Shown here: positions 1 through 9,250 of the stretch, in pieces
Layout of the letters: every line of letters starts with the position of its first letter
How positions within the stretch are numbered: position 1 is the first letter of the stretch
DNA from: Alphaproteobacteria bacterium
Lineage (GTDB): Bacteria > Pseudomonadota > Alphaproteobacteria > Micavibrionales > Micavibrionaceae
Assembly: GCA_009995595.1 (NCBI GenBank)
Contig: JAACPE010000007.1
Coordinates: 1-64,000 of the forward strand
Direction of reading: 5' to 3'
Length of the DNA stretch: 64,000 nt
The notes under the pieces: generated by a model
What the model saw: only the letters and a program-made list of their open reading frames with translations
Databases searched by the model: none
What the model was told of the DNA's origin: nothing
Position numbers and translations under genes: made by a program

Positions 1-890
1 GTCAAAGGCGGCCTTGGCAATGATACCCTTAACGGGGATGAGGGGAATGATCTTCTTAAAGGCGAAGATGGAGATGATATTATTAACGGCGGTATCGGTA
101 ATGACACGCTCGATGGTGGTGAAGGGAATGACCAGCTCAATGGTGGTGATGGGAATGATATCCTTAAAGGTGGAAACGGTATTGACACGCTCAATGGCGG
201 AAATGGCAACGATATTTTGCGCGGTGAGGGCGGTAATGATTTTCTTTATGGTGAGGGCGGAAACGACAAGCTCGAAGGCGGGGACGGAAATGACACACTT
301 TATGGTGGTGCGGGCCTAGATCGGTTATTTGGCGGCGAAGGGGATGACCTTCTTGATGGAGAGGGCGATTCAGATCGTCTATATGGTGAAGGCGGAAATG
401 ACACGCTTTATGGGCGTGATGGCAATGATCTCCTTGATGGGGGTACAGGTAATGACACAATATTTGGTGGCATTGGAAATGATACAATATTTGGTGGAGA
501 TGGCGATGACATCTTAAACGGTGAAGAGGGCAATGACCGCATTGTGGGCGGGGCCGGTATAGATACTATTTATGGTGGTGCTGGGATTGATAACATCGAT
601 GGTAATGATGGGAATGATATTATTTATGGCGGTGATGATGGTGATCTCATCAAAGGCGGCGCTGGTGATGATCTGATCTATGGGGAAGATGGTAATGATA
701 ATCTCTATGCCCAAGAGGGAAATGACACTGTTTTTGGAGGGAATGGCAAAGATTATATTTATGGCAAAGACGGTAACGATATATTAAATGGAGGTAATGA
801 CAACGATACAATTCGCGGCGGTGATAACAATGATATTATCAATGGCGATGCGGGCGATGATGTTATTTATGGCGATGGCGGTGAATCTGC
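1..890 (+). repeat. Array of RTX calcium-binding nonapeptide coding repeats
   Basis: About 33 tandem 27-base units encode GGxGxDxLx-type repeats, seen as recurring ggtaatga(t/c) and gatggtg(g/a) words. The array is cut by the left window edge. The repeats are coding; they produce spurious reading frames in the other frames. Confidence 0.85.
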
Positions 891-2643
891 GCGCGGTTGG
901 TACTTTGAATATTATGATTTAACCACATCACCAAACACACTTGCCACTGCTGGATTTACCCTGAATGGCGGCACAAAAAATACAAACCAAGAAACAAGTC
1001 GTGGTGTGATACAAAACCTAGATCCCGGACTTCTTGATCCGGGCGACAATTATGCCGTTAAGTATGAAACTTACTTAACAATTACAACCGCAGGAACATA
1101 CACTTTTCAGACCCGTTCGGATGATGGAAGTGCCCTGTTTTTAGATGGTGTGCGTATTGTCAATAATGATGGACTTCATGCCGCAGCGACAGTGACGAGT
1201 GCGGGGCAAGTTCTAGATGCAGGGATTTATAAGCTGGATGCCACATTTTTTGAGCGCACTGGTCAAAACGTGATGATTGTGAATATGTCTGGCCCTGATA
1301 CAGGCAATGTTTTTGTTTCTTTGGGAAATTACGCGGGCGTTAATGCAGCAAAATCAGAATATATTGTTTTTAATGGTGACGACATTATCAATGGTGGTGA
1401 TGGCAACGACACCTTATTTGGTGATGGGGGTAATGACACCATTAATGGTGATGATGGTAATGACTTTATAACTGGTGGCACTGGCGCTGATATTATGGAT
1501 GGTGGTACAGGAAATGATACTTTCTATATTACCAACGGTCACTTTGTGGCAGGTGAATCAATTATAGGTGGTATAGGAACAGACAATATTACTCTGATCG
1601 ACGCGACAACAGTTGATTTTTCAGTAGGAACAATTTCTACAGTAGAGAATCTCATTGGTAGCAATGGGAATGATGATGTGACATATACATTTGAGCAAGC
1701 TCTCTCATTCTCAAGTATTAATCTAGGGGGTGGCACGGATAATAGCCGCGTTCAGGTTAATGGTACTTTAGATGCAACAGGACTTGGAACACCTACCGCT
1801 ACCAATTCAGAAAATGGCTTTATTGTGGGGTCGTCTGATAACGATATGCTTACGATAACGGGCGCTCAAATTGATTCTCTTATTTTCGGGTCAGGAAATA
1901 TTAATTTTAACACTGGCACGGATACGCTGAATATAACATCGACATCGATAGATCTAAATACTCTAGGGTCTTCTGATACAGGGATACAGGGCCTCGAAAT
2001 CATTTCAGCAGAATTAGCCGCTACGGGCGTTACTATCAGTATGGTAGGCCAAAGCGAAGATTTTACACTTATTGGTAGTAATTTAAATGATACGATCGTT
2101 GGTGGATTAGGAAACGATACCCTTAGTGGTGGGTCAGGAGATGATATTATCAATGGCGGTTTGGGTAATGATATAATTTATGGGTCTAATGCCACTGATG
2201 CATTAATTGATAATGTGTCTGCAATTTTAGAAGCAAACCCCAATGTGGTTTACAATGAATCAACAGGAAATTTTTATCAATTTGTTGATGTAACGAGCCA
2301 AACAGTAAGATATACGCAAGCGGTAGCAGCAGCAGATGCAGCTACTTTAAACGGTGTTACATCTCATCTTGCAACGTTAGTAACAGGACACGAACAGAGT
2401 TTCGTAGGGGCACTGCAAAGTGATGGTAATAGATGGTTTTGGATTGACGGCTCAGACTCTGCTGTGGAGGGGGTCTGGCGCTTTACTGCAGGACCAGAGG
2501 CAGGAACTTTGCTCAACAATAATGAATTAAACTGGTCCGGAGGTAGTCCAGCAAGCAGTAATCAAAACACTTGGGATAATTTACTCTTATGGTCTGGAGG
2601 GGGGGGATGTATTGTTTGCTTTTCCCAACAGTGGCAGTGGTAG
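1..2643 (+). CDS. RTX adhesin with PA14 and C-type lectin domains (5' partial, frameshifted near 3' end)
   Basis: The frame is open from base 1, so the true start lies upstream. Codons 1 to about 296 are almost pure glycine/aspartate nonapeptide repeats of the GGxGxDxLx type, which bind calcium in RTX proteins exported by type I secretion. A PA14-like domain follows (about 895-1350; motifs [18 protein letters not shown] and [12 protein letters not shown]), then a second RTX block (about 1370-1520), a less repetitive stretch, a short third RTX block (about 2090-2185) and a C-type lectin-like domain from about 2240 ([36 protein letters not shown]). The frame then stops at a TAG just after a run of eight G (2599-2606). 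The expected lectin end and secretion tail lie in the next frame. PA14 and lectin domains both suggest sugar binding at the cell surface. Target unknown. Confidence 0.85.
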   Translation, partial: VKGGLGNDTLNGDEGNDLLKGEDGDDIINGGIGNDTLDGGEGNDQLNGGDGNDILKGGNGIDTLNGGNGNDILRGEGGNDFLYGEGGNDKLEGGDGNDTLYGGAGLDRLFGGEGDDLLDGEGDSDRLYGEGGNDTLYGRDGNDLLDGGTGNDTIFGGIGNDTIFGGDGDDILNGEEGNDRIVGGAGIDTIYGGAGIDNIDGNDGNDIIYGGDDGDLIKGGAGDDLIYGEDGNDNLYAQEGNDTVFGGNGKDYIYGKDGNDILNGGNDNDTIRGGDNNDIINGDAGDDVIYGDGGESARGWYFEYYDLTTSPNTLATAGFTLNGGTKNTNQETSRGVIQNLDPGLLDPGDNYAVKYETYLTITTAGTYTFQTRSDDGSALFLDGVRIVNNDGLHAAATVTSAGQVLDAGIYKLDATFFERTGQNVMIVNMSGPDTGNVFVSLGNYAGVNAAKSEYIVFNGDDIINGGDGNDTLFGDGGNDTINGDDGNDFITGGTGADIMDGGTGNDTFYITNGHFVAGESIIGGIGTDNITLIDATTVDFSVGTISTVENLIGSNGNDDVTYTFEQALSFSSINLGGGTDNSRVQVNGTLDATGLGTPTATNSENGFIVGSSDNDMLTITGAQIDSLIFGSGNINFNTGTDTLNITSTSIDLNTLGSSDTGIQGLEIISAELAATGVTISMVGQSEDFTLIGSNLNDTIVGGLGNDTLSGGSGDDIINGGLGNDIIYGSNATDALIDNVSAILEANPNVVYNESTGNFYQFVDVTSQTVRYTQAVAAADAATLNGVTSHLATLVTGHEQSFVGALQSDGNRWFWIDGSDSAVEGVWRFTAGPEAGTLLNNNELNWSGGSPASSNQNTWDNLLLWSGGGGCIVCFSQQWQW

Positions 2644-3049
2644 AGCGCATGGTTATGTTTTAGAGTGGGAGGGTGATGCTGTTCTTGGTCCCACTACAGG
2701 AAGTGATATTCTGTCTGGCGGTGATGGATCCGATATTCTCTTTGGAACTGACGGTATCCAAGATACGTTTTTATTTCTCTCTGGGGAAACAGGTATAGAT
2801 GAAATTAATAATCTGACAGTCGCAGAGAATGATGCCATCGATATATCCGACCTTCTTACAGGATATACAGGAGCGGATAGTGACATTAATGATTTTGTGC
2901 GATTTACAAATTCAGGCGCTAATTCACTTTTACAAGTTGATGCTAACGGCACAACGGGAGGTGAAAATTTTGTAACAATTGCCCAAGTAAACGGAGTGAA
3001 TGATTTGGATGCAGCAGCCCTATTACATAGTGGCGGTATTATTGTTTAA
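2612..3049 (+). pseudogene. Displaced C-terminal part of the RTX adhesin (type I secretion tail)
   Basis: This frame continues the lectin domain ([13 protein letters not shown] is a typical domain end), carries one more RTX motif (SDILSGGDGSDILFG) and ends in about 110 residues resembling the C-terminal target domain of type I secreted repeat proteins (DAIDISDLLTGYTG, VTIAQVNGVND). It has no start or ribosome site of its own; the nominal start is an internal TTG. Removing one G from the 8-G run at 2599-2606 joins it to the upstream frame and reads [15 protein letters not shown] across the joint. So it is the 3' end of the preceding gene, separated by a frameshift, which could be a sequencing error, a lesion or slipped-strand phase variation. 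Confidence 0.8.
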
Positions 3050-3282
3050 GCATAAATAAAAATTCTTATGTCAATGTGTTATAAACATCAGTCAGAAAAG
3101 TGATTTATTAAACTCTATACCACAATGTGTGTATTATAATGTAGTTTTTTAAAACATTCACGTGCTATGCGATATAGTTATTCGCACATGACTTCACACT
3201 AAATTCTATTTATTGCATTAATTTAACACGCAATCTTGGCTCTCTTGTGTAAGATAGAGAGGACTGAAGCGATAGGATTAAT

Positions 3283-4407
3283 ATGTTAAAATTATTTGCT
3301 ATAACTGGATTTGTTTTAATTTTTACAGCCCCAAACGTCTTTGCACAACAAAAAGGGCCTCAAGGGCCTTCACCTATATTTGCTACTAAGGTGATTTTGA
3401 AGGATTTTGCAGATACTGTAGAGGCTCTGGGGACAACCAGATCAAATGAAATGGTTGTGATCACATCTGATGTGTCGGAGAAAGTGACTGCTATTCATTT
3501 TGAAGAAGGGCAGGACGTTAAGAAGGGCGACCTTCTTATTACACTAGCCAAAGCCGAAGAAAATGCGGGATTAAGGGCTGCGCAGGCAGAGTTATCCGAG
3601 GCTCAATCTGCCTTTAATCGTGCAGAAGACTTGCAAAAGGATCAAGCTATATCAAAGGCGACCTTAGATGAGCGCTTAGCAGCCCTGCGTCAAGCGCGCG
3701 CAGCCGTAAGCGCCATCTCCGCCCGATTGGAAGATTTGGTCATTACGGCCCCCTTTGATGGTGTTGCAGGCATAAGGGAAGTGAGTATAGGCGCGCTGAT
3801 ACAGCCCAGCGATAAAATTACAACCGTTGATGATATATCCAAAATTAAAGTTGATTTTGATGTGCCCTCCATTTTCTTACCAACGTTGGAGGCTGGATTG
3901 GCTTTTACTGGCACCGTGGAGGCGTATGGCAATCGCGAATTTACCGGTGAGGTACAAACAGTTAATACACAAGTTGATCCGATCACACGCATGATAAAAG
4001 TGCGTGGCATCATTACTAATGATGATAAGGCCCTAAAACCGGGTCTTTTAATGAAAATCAATCTCGTTAAAAACGATAGGAAGGCTCTCATTATCCCAGA
4101 AGAAGCGCTGATTAAAAGAGCCAGTAAAAACTTTGTTTATGTCGTTCAGGATAATGAGGCGAAGAAGCAGGCAATTGAAACTGAAATCCAAATAGGCTCA
4201 CGTAGAGCGGGTGATGTAGAAGTGATATCTGGTCTTAACGAGGGTGACTTGATTGTTGCACACGGCGCATTAAAATTACGTGATGGCGCAGAGATAGCCA
4301 TTAATGCGATTGAAGAGGGCGATATGCCCCTTTCAGAACTTTTGGAACAGGCTGCTCAAAATAAAGCACAAATAGAAAATCAAAATGATGGGGTGGATAA
4401 AGACTAA
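3283..4407 (+). CDS. RND efflux periplasmic adaptor (membrane fusion protein)
   Basis: This is the periplasmic adaptor of a tripartite pump, linking the inner-membrane RND transporter to the outer-membrane channel. A signal peptide is visible at the N terminus (LFAITGFVLIF then VFAQQ). It is followed by the biotinyl-lipoyl half motif (EGQDVKKGDLLITL), an alpha-hairpin rich in Ala/Glu/Leu (about residues 95-145) and the second lipoyl half (LEDLVITAPFDGVAG). The beta-barrel and membrane-proximal parts come next (PEEALIKRASKNFVYVV). At 374 residues it has the usual AcrA/MexA-family length. Its stop codon overlaps the ATG of the transporter gene, so the two are translationally coupled. Substrate cannot be deduced. 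Confidence 0.93.
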   Translation: MLKLFAITGFVLIFTAPNVFAQQKGPQGPSPIFATKVILKDFADTVEALGTTRSNEMVVITSDVSEKVTAIHFEEGQDVKKGDLLITLAKAEENAGLRAAQAELSEAQSAFNRAEDLQKDQAISKATLDERLAALRQARAAVSAISARLEDLVITAPFDGVAGIREVSIGALIQPSDKITTVDDISKIKVDFDVPSIFLPTLEAGLAFTGTVEAYGNREFTGEVQTVNTQVDPITRMIKVRGIITNDDKALKPGLLMKINLVKNDRKALIIPEEALIKRASKNFVYVVQDNEAKKQAIETEIQIGSRRAGDVEVISGLNEGDLIVAHGALKLRDGAEIAINAIEEGDMPLSELLEQAAQNKAQIENQNDGVDKD

Positions 4408-7400
4408 TGATATTATCTGATCTATCCGTTACACGCCCCGTTTTTGCATCCGTTATTTCTTTATTGCTTGTTGCATTTGGAATAGTGTCGTTTGATCGAT
4501 TGTCGCTTAGGGAGTATCCCGATATTGATCCGCCTGTCGTGTCAGTCGACACGTCCTATCCGGGGGCATCGGCCAATATTGTTGAAACTCGCATTACAGA
4601 AGTAATTGAAGACCGTATTTCGGGTGTTGAAGGAATCAAATTTATTGAATCCACCTCTTCTGATGGGCGTTCACGCATTAATATTGAATTTGATGTTAAA
4701 CGCGATATCGAAGCTGCGACGAATGATGTGCGCGATCGCGTTTCTGGTGTTATTGATAATTTGCCAGAAGAAGCTGATCCACCTGATATCCAAAAAGCGG
4801 ATTCTAGTGATGATGTCATTTTATGGCTTAATGTTACGAGTGACCGTTTAGATACTTTAGAGCTTACTGATTATGCGAAGCGCTATTTCCAGGATCGCTT
4901 TTCAGTCGTCCCTGGTGTTGCCCGCGTCCGCATTGGTGGCGGGTTAGAATATTCAATGCGCGTATGGCTGGATCGCAATCAAATGGCCGCCCGAAATCTA
5001 ACAGTTTCTGATATTGAGAGCGCGCTCCGTTCAGAAAACGTGGAGCTGCCTGCCGGGAGCATAGAATCAGTTGAAACTCAGTTTACGGCGCGTATTCAAC
5101 GCGTTTACCAAACGGCCGAAGATTTTAAAAAGCTAGTTGTTGGGCGAGAGGGTGAAACGCTCATCCGCTTGGGCGATTTAGCGCGCGTTGAAAAAGAAGC
5201 GATTGAAAACCGTACTTTTTTCCGTGGTAATGGCGTACCCATGATTGGGATTGGTATTATTAAACAATCCAAAGCCAACACAATTGATGTTGCCCAGGGC
5301 GCAATTGATTTAGCCGACCAAATTAGGCCGAATTTACCACCGGGGATGGAGATCATTAATTCCTATGATACGTCTGTGTTTATTCGCGGCGCGATTGCAG
5401 AAGTGTATAAAACACTTTTTATTGCCATTATATTGGTTGTTATCGTGATTTATTTATTTTTAGGCAGTTTTCGTGCAATGTTGATCCCTGCGATCACCGT
5501 GCCAGTATCCCTTATTGCTACATTTATTGTCATTTCTGCTTTTGGCTTTTCGATCAATCTTTTAACGCTTCTGGCGCTTGTTTTGGCGATTGGTCTGGTT
5601 GTAGATGACGCGATTGTGGTTTTAGAAAATATCTCAAGGCGCATCGAAAAAGGAGAGCCCCCTTTAACGGCGGCTTATCGTGGAACAAGACAAGTTAGTT
5701 TTGCCGTCATCGCGACAACTGTGGTGCTTATTTCTGTGTTTGCCCCGATCACTTTTTTGGAAGGAGATTTAGGCAGATTATTTAGCGAGTTTGCGATTAC
5801 GATGGCGGCAGCTGTTAGTTTCTCAACACTTATTGCACTTACCTTATGCCCGATGCTGTCTTCTAAATTACTCAAAAAGGCAGAGCGCAATCCAGTCAGC
5901 GGGGCAGTTGACCGCATTTTTGAAAAATTCAAGTCAGGCTATTTACGTCTTTTAATGTTAGCGCTCAAAGCACGCTTTTTGATGCTCGTTATTTTTGGTG
6001 TCATCGCTGCTTCGGCAGTTTGGTTAATTAATGCAACGCCATCTGAATATGCCCCCCAAGAAGATAGGGGCGCTTTTTTCTTATTCGTAACGGGGCCAGA
6101 AGGGGCTTCTTATGATTACACAAAAGAGTATATGGAAGAAATTGAAGCACGTCTCATGCCTTATGTTGAAAGTGGTGAAATTAGCCGCTCTCTTATTCGT
6201 GCGCCGCGCGGTTTTGGTAATTCCTCCACCTTTAATGACGGGCTTGCAATTGTTGTGTTAAACGATTGGTCTGAGCGCAGACCTGCTAAAGTAATCATGG
6301 GCGAAATTACAGGAAAATTGAGTGACCTGCCGGGGGTTCGCGCTTTTCCTGTGATGCGTCAAGGTTTTGGTGGACGACCGTCCAAGCCTGTACAGTTTGT
6401 AATCGGCGGTGGCACGTATGAGGAAATTGCACAGTGGCGTGATATATTGATTGAAAAGGTCAATGAAAATAACCCAGGTTTACTCGATATAGATAGCGAC
6501 TATAAAGAAACCAAGCCACAGTTGCGACTAACTATTGACCAAGATAGAGCAGGAGATTTGGGTGTCAGCGTTGAAACAATTGGCCGTACTTTAGAAACCA
6601 TGCTGGGCTCACGGCGCGTAACGACTTATATTGAGCAGGGCGAGGAATATGATGTAATTGTTGAAGGGGAGCGCTCCGAGCAGAACACGCCAACAGACAT
6701 GCAAAATATTTATGTGCGCTCAGATAGTAGCGGAATGCTTATTCCTTTGGCTAACCTTGTACAAATTGATGAATATGCTGATTCAGGCAGCCTCAACCGC
6801 TATAACCGCACGCGTTCTATTACAATCGAAGCGGGTCTTGAGGAGGGATATGCTCTGGGTTCGGCTCTCGAATATTTGCGCGATTTAACGCGGGAGCATT
6901 TACCTGATAGCGTTGTGATTGATTATAAAGGGCAATCACTTGATTATCAAACAAGTGGGTCTTCACTATTATTTGTCTTTATTCTGGGCTTTGCTGTTGT
7001 ATTCTTGGTGCTTGCCGCACAATTTGAAAGCTATGTGCATCCTTTTGTGATTATTCTTACAGTGCCGCTAGCAATAGCGGGTGCTCTAGCGGGGCTTTAT
7101 TTCACTGGAAACTCGATCAATGTTTATACGCAAATCGGCCTTATCATGCTTGTCGGTCTGGCAGCCAAAAATGGAATTTTGATTGTTGAATTTGTAAACC
7201 AGTTGCGCGATGAAGGCGTGGAGTTTTCCAAAGCGTTAATCGAGGCAACTCAAATACGATTGCGTCCCATCGTTATGACGGGTATCACGACTGTAGCAGG
7301 GTCACTTCCATTAATTTTATCAACAGGTGCTGGCGCAGAAACGCGGATTGCGATAGGAGTTGTCATCTTGTTTGGTGTTTTAGCCGCAACATTTTTTACA

Positions 7401-7502
7401 CTCTTTATTGTCCCTGTGGCATATGACCTTCTCGCTCGTAAAACAGGCTCGCCAGGTGATGTAAAACGCCAGTTGATCAAAGAGCAGGAAGAACTATCAT
7501 GA
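4407..7502 (+). CDS. RND-family multidrug efflux transporter (HAE-1 type)
   Basis: A 1031-residue inner-membrane proton-driven exporter, the standard length for AcrB/MexB-like pumps. It has an N-terminal transmembrane helix (residues about 10-28), a large periplasmic loop, a bundle of helices including GLVVDDAIVVLENI with the acidic pair of helix 4, a second periplasmic loop, and a C-terminal bundle (QIGLIMLVGLAAKNGILIVE). Many conserved words of the family are present, such as PDIDPPVVSV and YPGASANIVE. It overlaps the genes on both sides (TAATG upstream, ATGA downstream), placing it in the middle of a three-gene operon. Exports unknown compounds. Confidence 0.95.
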   Translation: MILSDLSVTRPVFASVISLLLVAFGIVSFDRLSLREYPDIDPPVVSVDTSYPGASANIVETRITEVIEDRISGVEGIKFIESTSSDGRSRINIEFDVKRDIEAATNDVRDRVSGVIDNLPEEADPPDIQKADSSDDVILWLNVTSDRLDTLELTDYAKRYFQDRFSVVPGVARVRIGGGLEYSMRVWLDRNQMAARNLTVSDIESALRSENVELPAGSIESVETQFTARIQRVYQTAEDFKKLVVGREGETLIRLGDLARVEKEAIENRTFFRGNGVPMIGIGIIKQSKANTIDVAQGAIDLADQIRPNLPPGMEIINSYDTSVFIRGAIAEVYKTLFIAIILVVIVIYLFLGSFRAMLIPAITVPVSLIATFIVISAFGFSINLLTLLALVLAIGLVVDDAIVVLENISRRIEKGEPPLTAAYRGTRQVSFAVIATTVVLISVFAPITFLEGDLGRLFSEFAITMAAAVSFSTLIALTLCPMLSSKLLKKAERNPVSGAVDRIFEKFKSGYLRLLMLALKARFLMLVIFGVIAASAVWLINATPSEYAPQEDRGAFFLFVTGPEGASYDYTKEYMEEIEARLMPYVESGEISRSLIRAPRGFGNSSTFNDGLAIVVLNDWSERRPAKVIMGEITGKLSDLPGVRAFPVMRQGFGGRPSKPVQFVIGGGTYEEIAQWRDILIEKVNENNPGLLDIDSDYKETKPQLRLTIDQDRAGDLGVSVETIGRTLETMLGSRRVTTYIEQGEEYDVIVEGERSEQNTPTDMQNIYVRSDSSGMLIPLANLVQIDEYADSGSLNRYNRTRSITIEAGLEEGYALGSALEYLRDLTREHLPDSVVIDYKGQSLDYQTSGSSLLFVFILGFAVVFLVLAAQFESYVHPFVIILTVPLAIAGALAGLYFTGNSINVYTQIGLIMLVGLAAKNGILIVEFVNQLRDEGVEFSKALIEATQIRLRPIVMTGITTVAGSLPLILSTGAGAETRIAIGVVILFGVLAATFFTLFIVPVAYDLLARKTGSPGDVKRQLIKEQEELS

Positions 7503-8917
7503 TAAAAAATAAAACTTATCTTGTGCTTCTAACGAGCCTTGGTTTAGGAGCCTGTACTGTTGGCCCAGATTATCAAGCGCCACAGATCAGTTTTGTCGAT
7601 AAATGGTTTTCATCTGAGAGTAAAAGAACAACCCAAGATCCTATTGATACAAAGTGGTGGAATAATTTTAATGACCCTCTCTTAATCAATTATATCGAGC
7701 AGGCCGCTATTAATAATAAAGACGTTCAAATTGCAACGGCAAATATTTTACGCGCCCGGGCAGTAAAGCGTGAGAGTGTTAGTCGTTTATTACCAACAAT
7801 AAGTAATAATTCATCGGCTGAGCGTTCAAGTTCAAGTGATAATATTGCCTCCTTTAATGGCGGTGATGTTCGTAATTTATTTGATTCAGGCTTTGATGCG
7901 TCATGGGAGATTGATTTTTTTGGTGGTACCCGACGTGAGGGGGAGGCGGCTCAAGCGCGATTAGATAGTGCAAAGGCCTCTTATGATGATGTGATGCTTA
8001 CCACATTGTCGGATGTTGCCCGCCTATATTACGAAGCACGGGGCTTGCAAAAACGAATTGATATTACACAGAAAAATGTCACACTTTTTAATCAAACATA
8101 TGAGCTCATCAAAAAACGTCTAGAGGTTGGAGAAGCAACGCAATTTGATGTTGCGCGCGCTTTGGGTGAATATCAAACAACTCAGGCTCGTTTGCCTAAT
8201 TTAAAGGCAGACTTGCAAAGCACGATTTTTAGTTTATCAGTCTTGTTAGGTCAGCCCCCAGAGGCTCTCTTAGATACCATGATGACGGCCCAAGATTTAC
8301 CGCCAACCTTAGATATTGTTCCCGTAGGCTTACGATCTGATATTTTGCGCCGCCGCCCTGATATTAAAATGGCTGAGCGGGAATTGGCCGCCTCAACTGC
8401 AGATATAGGGGTGCAAACGGCTGAATTATTTCCCAAATTTTTTGTAACGGGAGATGTTGGATCACAATCGAGAACCTTTGGAGATTTGTTCACGGCAGCA
8501 GGTGGCTTGTGGTCGCTTGGTTCTGTGATGCAATGGTCTATTTTTGAAGGTGGCGCTATTCGCGCGCGCATAGATATTGAAAAAGCAGAAAATAAGGCCG
8601 CTTTGGCAATGCATGAAAAAACCATCTTGGAAGCTTTAGCGGATGTTGAATCGGCATTAACACGATATGGTCGTGAATTAGAAACTCGCCAAAAATTAGA
8701 AGAGTCAGTTCAAAGCCGCCTCGAAGCATTCTCCCTTGTAGAAAAACTTCTCGATGCAGGCGAAATTGATTACCTAGAAGTGCTTGACTCACAGCGCGAT
8801 CTCACTGTGAGTGAGGACAATCTGGTTTTATCTGAAACACAAGCCGTCACAAAATTAATTGCTTTATACACAGCCCTCGGTGGCGGTTGGACGAGCAAAA
8901 TACCATCAAGCGATTAG
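7499..8917 (+). CDS. Outer-membrane efflux lipoprotein, NodT/OprM family (TolC-like)
   Basis: Third part of the tripartite pump: the outer-membrane channel. The N terminus carries a lipoprotein signal with the lipobox LGAC followed by TVGPDYQAP, the signature start of NodT/OprM proteins. Two TolC-type repeats follow, with motifs FDASWEIDFFGGTRR and LRSDILRRRPDIKMAERELA, and a long coiled-coil content. At 472 residues it has normal family length. Its ATG overlaps the TGA of the transporter gene. Confidence 0.94.
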   Translation: MIKNKTYLVLLTSLGLGACTVGPDYQAPQISFVDKWFSSESKRTTQDPIDTKWWNNFNDPLLINYIEQAAINNKDVQIATANILRARAVKRESVSRLLPTISNNSSAERSSSSDNIASFNGGDVRNLFDSGFDASWEIDFFGGTRREGEAAQARLDSAKASYDDVMLTTLSDVARLYYEARGLQKRIDITQKNVTLFNQTYELIKKRLEVGEATQFDVARALGEYQTTQARLPNLKADLQSTIFSLSVLLGQPPEALLDTMMTAQDLPPTLDIVPVGLRSDILRRRPDIKMAERELAASTADIGVQTAELFPKFFVTGDVGSQSRTFGDLFTAAGGLWSLGSVMQWSIFEGGAIRARIDIEKAENKAALAMHEKTILEALADVESALTRYGRELETRQKLEESVQSRLEAFSLVEKLLDAGEIDYLEVLDSQRDLTVSEDNLVLSETQAVTKLIALYTALGGGWTSKIPSSD

Positions 8918-9067
8918 GTAGGGTGTTTTTTTATATCCACCATCTAGCTTCGCACTTGCTAATTGCACTCATTTTATATCCATAATAAAGAAGCCTTTAT
9001 TTACTATTTTATACTCTAAAAATGGGCTATAAAATTTTGTATGTCCATATTGAGAGGCTAATTCAAC

Positions 9068-9250
9068 ATGAAGCAAAAAATGATAGCATGGTTGCTTGTA
9101 CTATGGTTTGGGGCAATATTATCGGTTCAAATCTTAGTGACCCCCGGTTTAGCTAGCCATGCCGTTATGAAGTTCATTCCTTTTTCACAGGAAGCGCATA
9201 GCTTTTTTTACATATTCTTTATAAAGCATATATTTTCTAGGCCCTTATGA
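9068..9250 (+). CDS. Small membrane protein, unknown
   Basis: A 60-residue frame with one clear hydrophobic segment near the N terminus (MIAWLLVLWFGAILSVQILV). A purine-rich GAGAGG lies about 10 bases before the ATG. Its stop overlaps the ATG of the next gene (ATGA), the arrangement seen between coupled genes here, which favours it being translated. No family recognised. It could be a leader ORF for the downstream membrane protein or a chance frame. Confidence 0.4.
   Translation: MKQKMIAWLLVLWFGAILSVQILVTPGLASHAVMKFIPFSQEAHSFFYIFFIKHIFSRPL

Noticed and set aside
14-714. Open frames on both strands within the RTX block
   Set aside because: Met/Val- or His-rich shadows created by the repeat sequence, with no ribosome sites.
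1-890. Repeats that at first sight could be a CRISPR array or satellite
   Set aside because: The unit is 27 bases without unique spacers and encodes GGxGxDxLx in one frame; these are RTX coding repeats.
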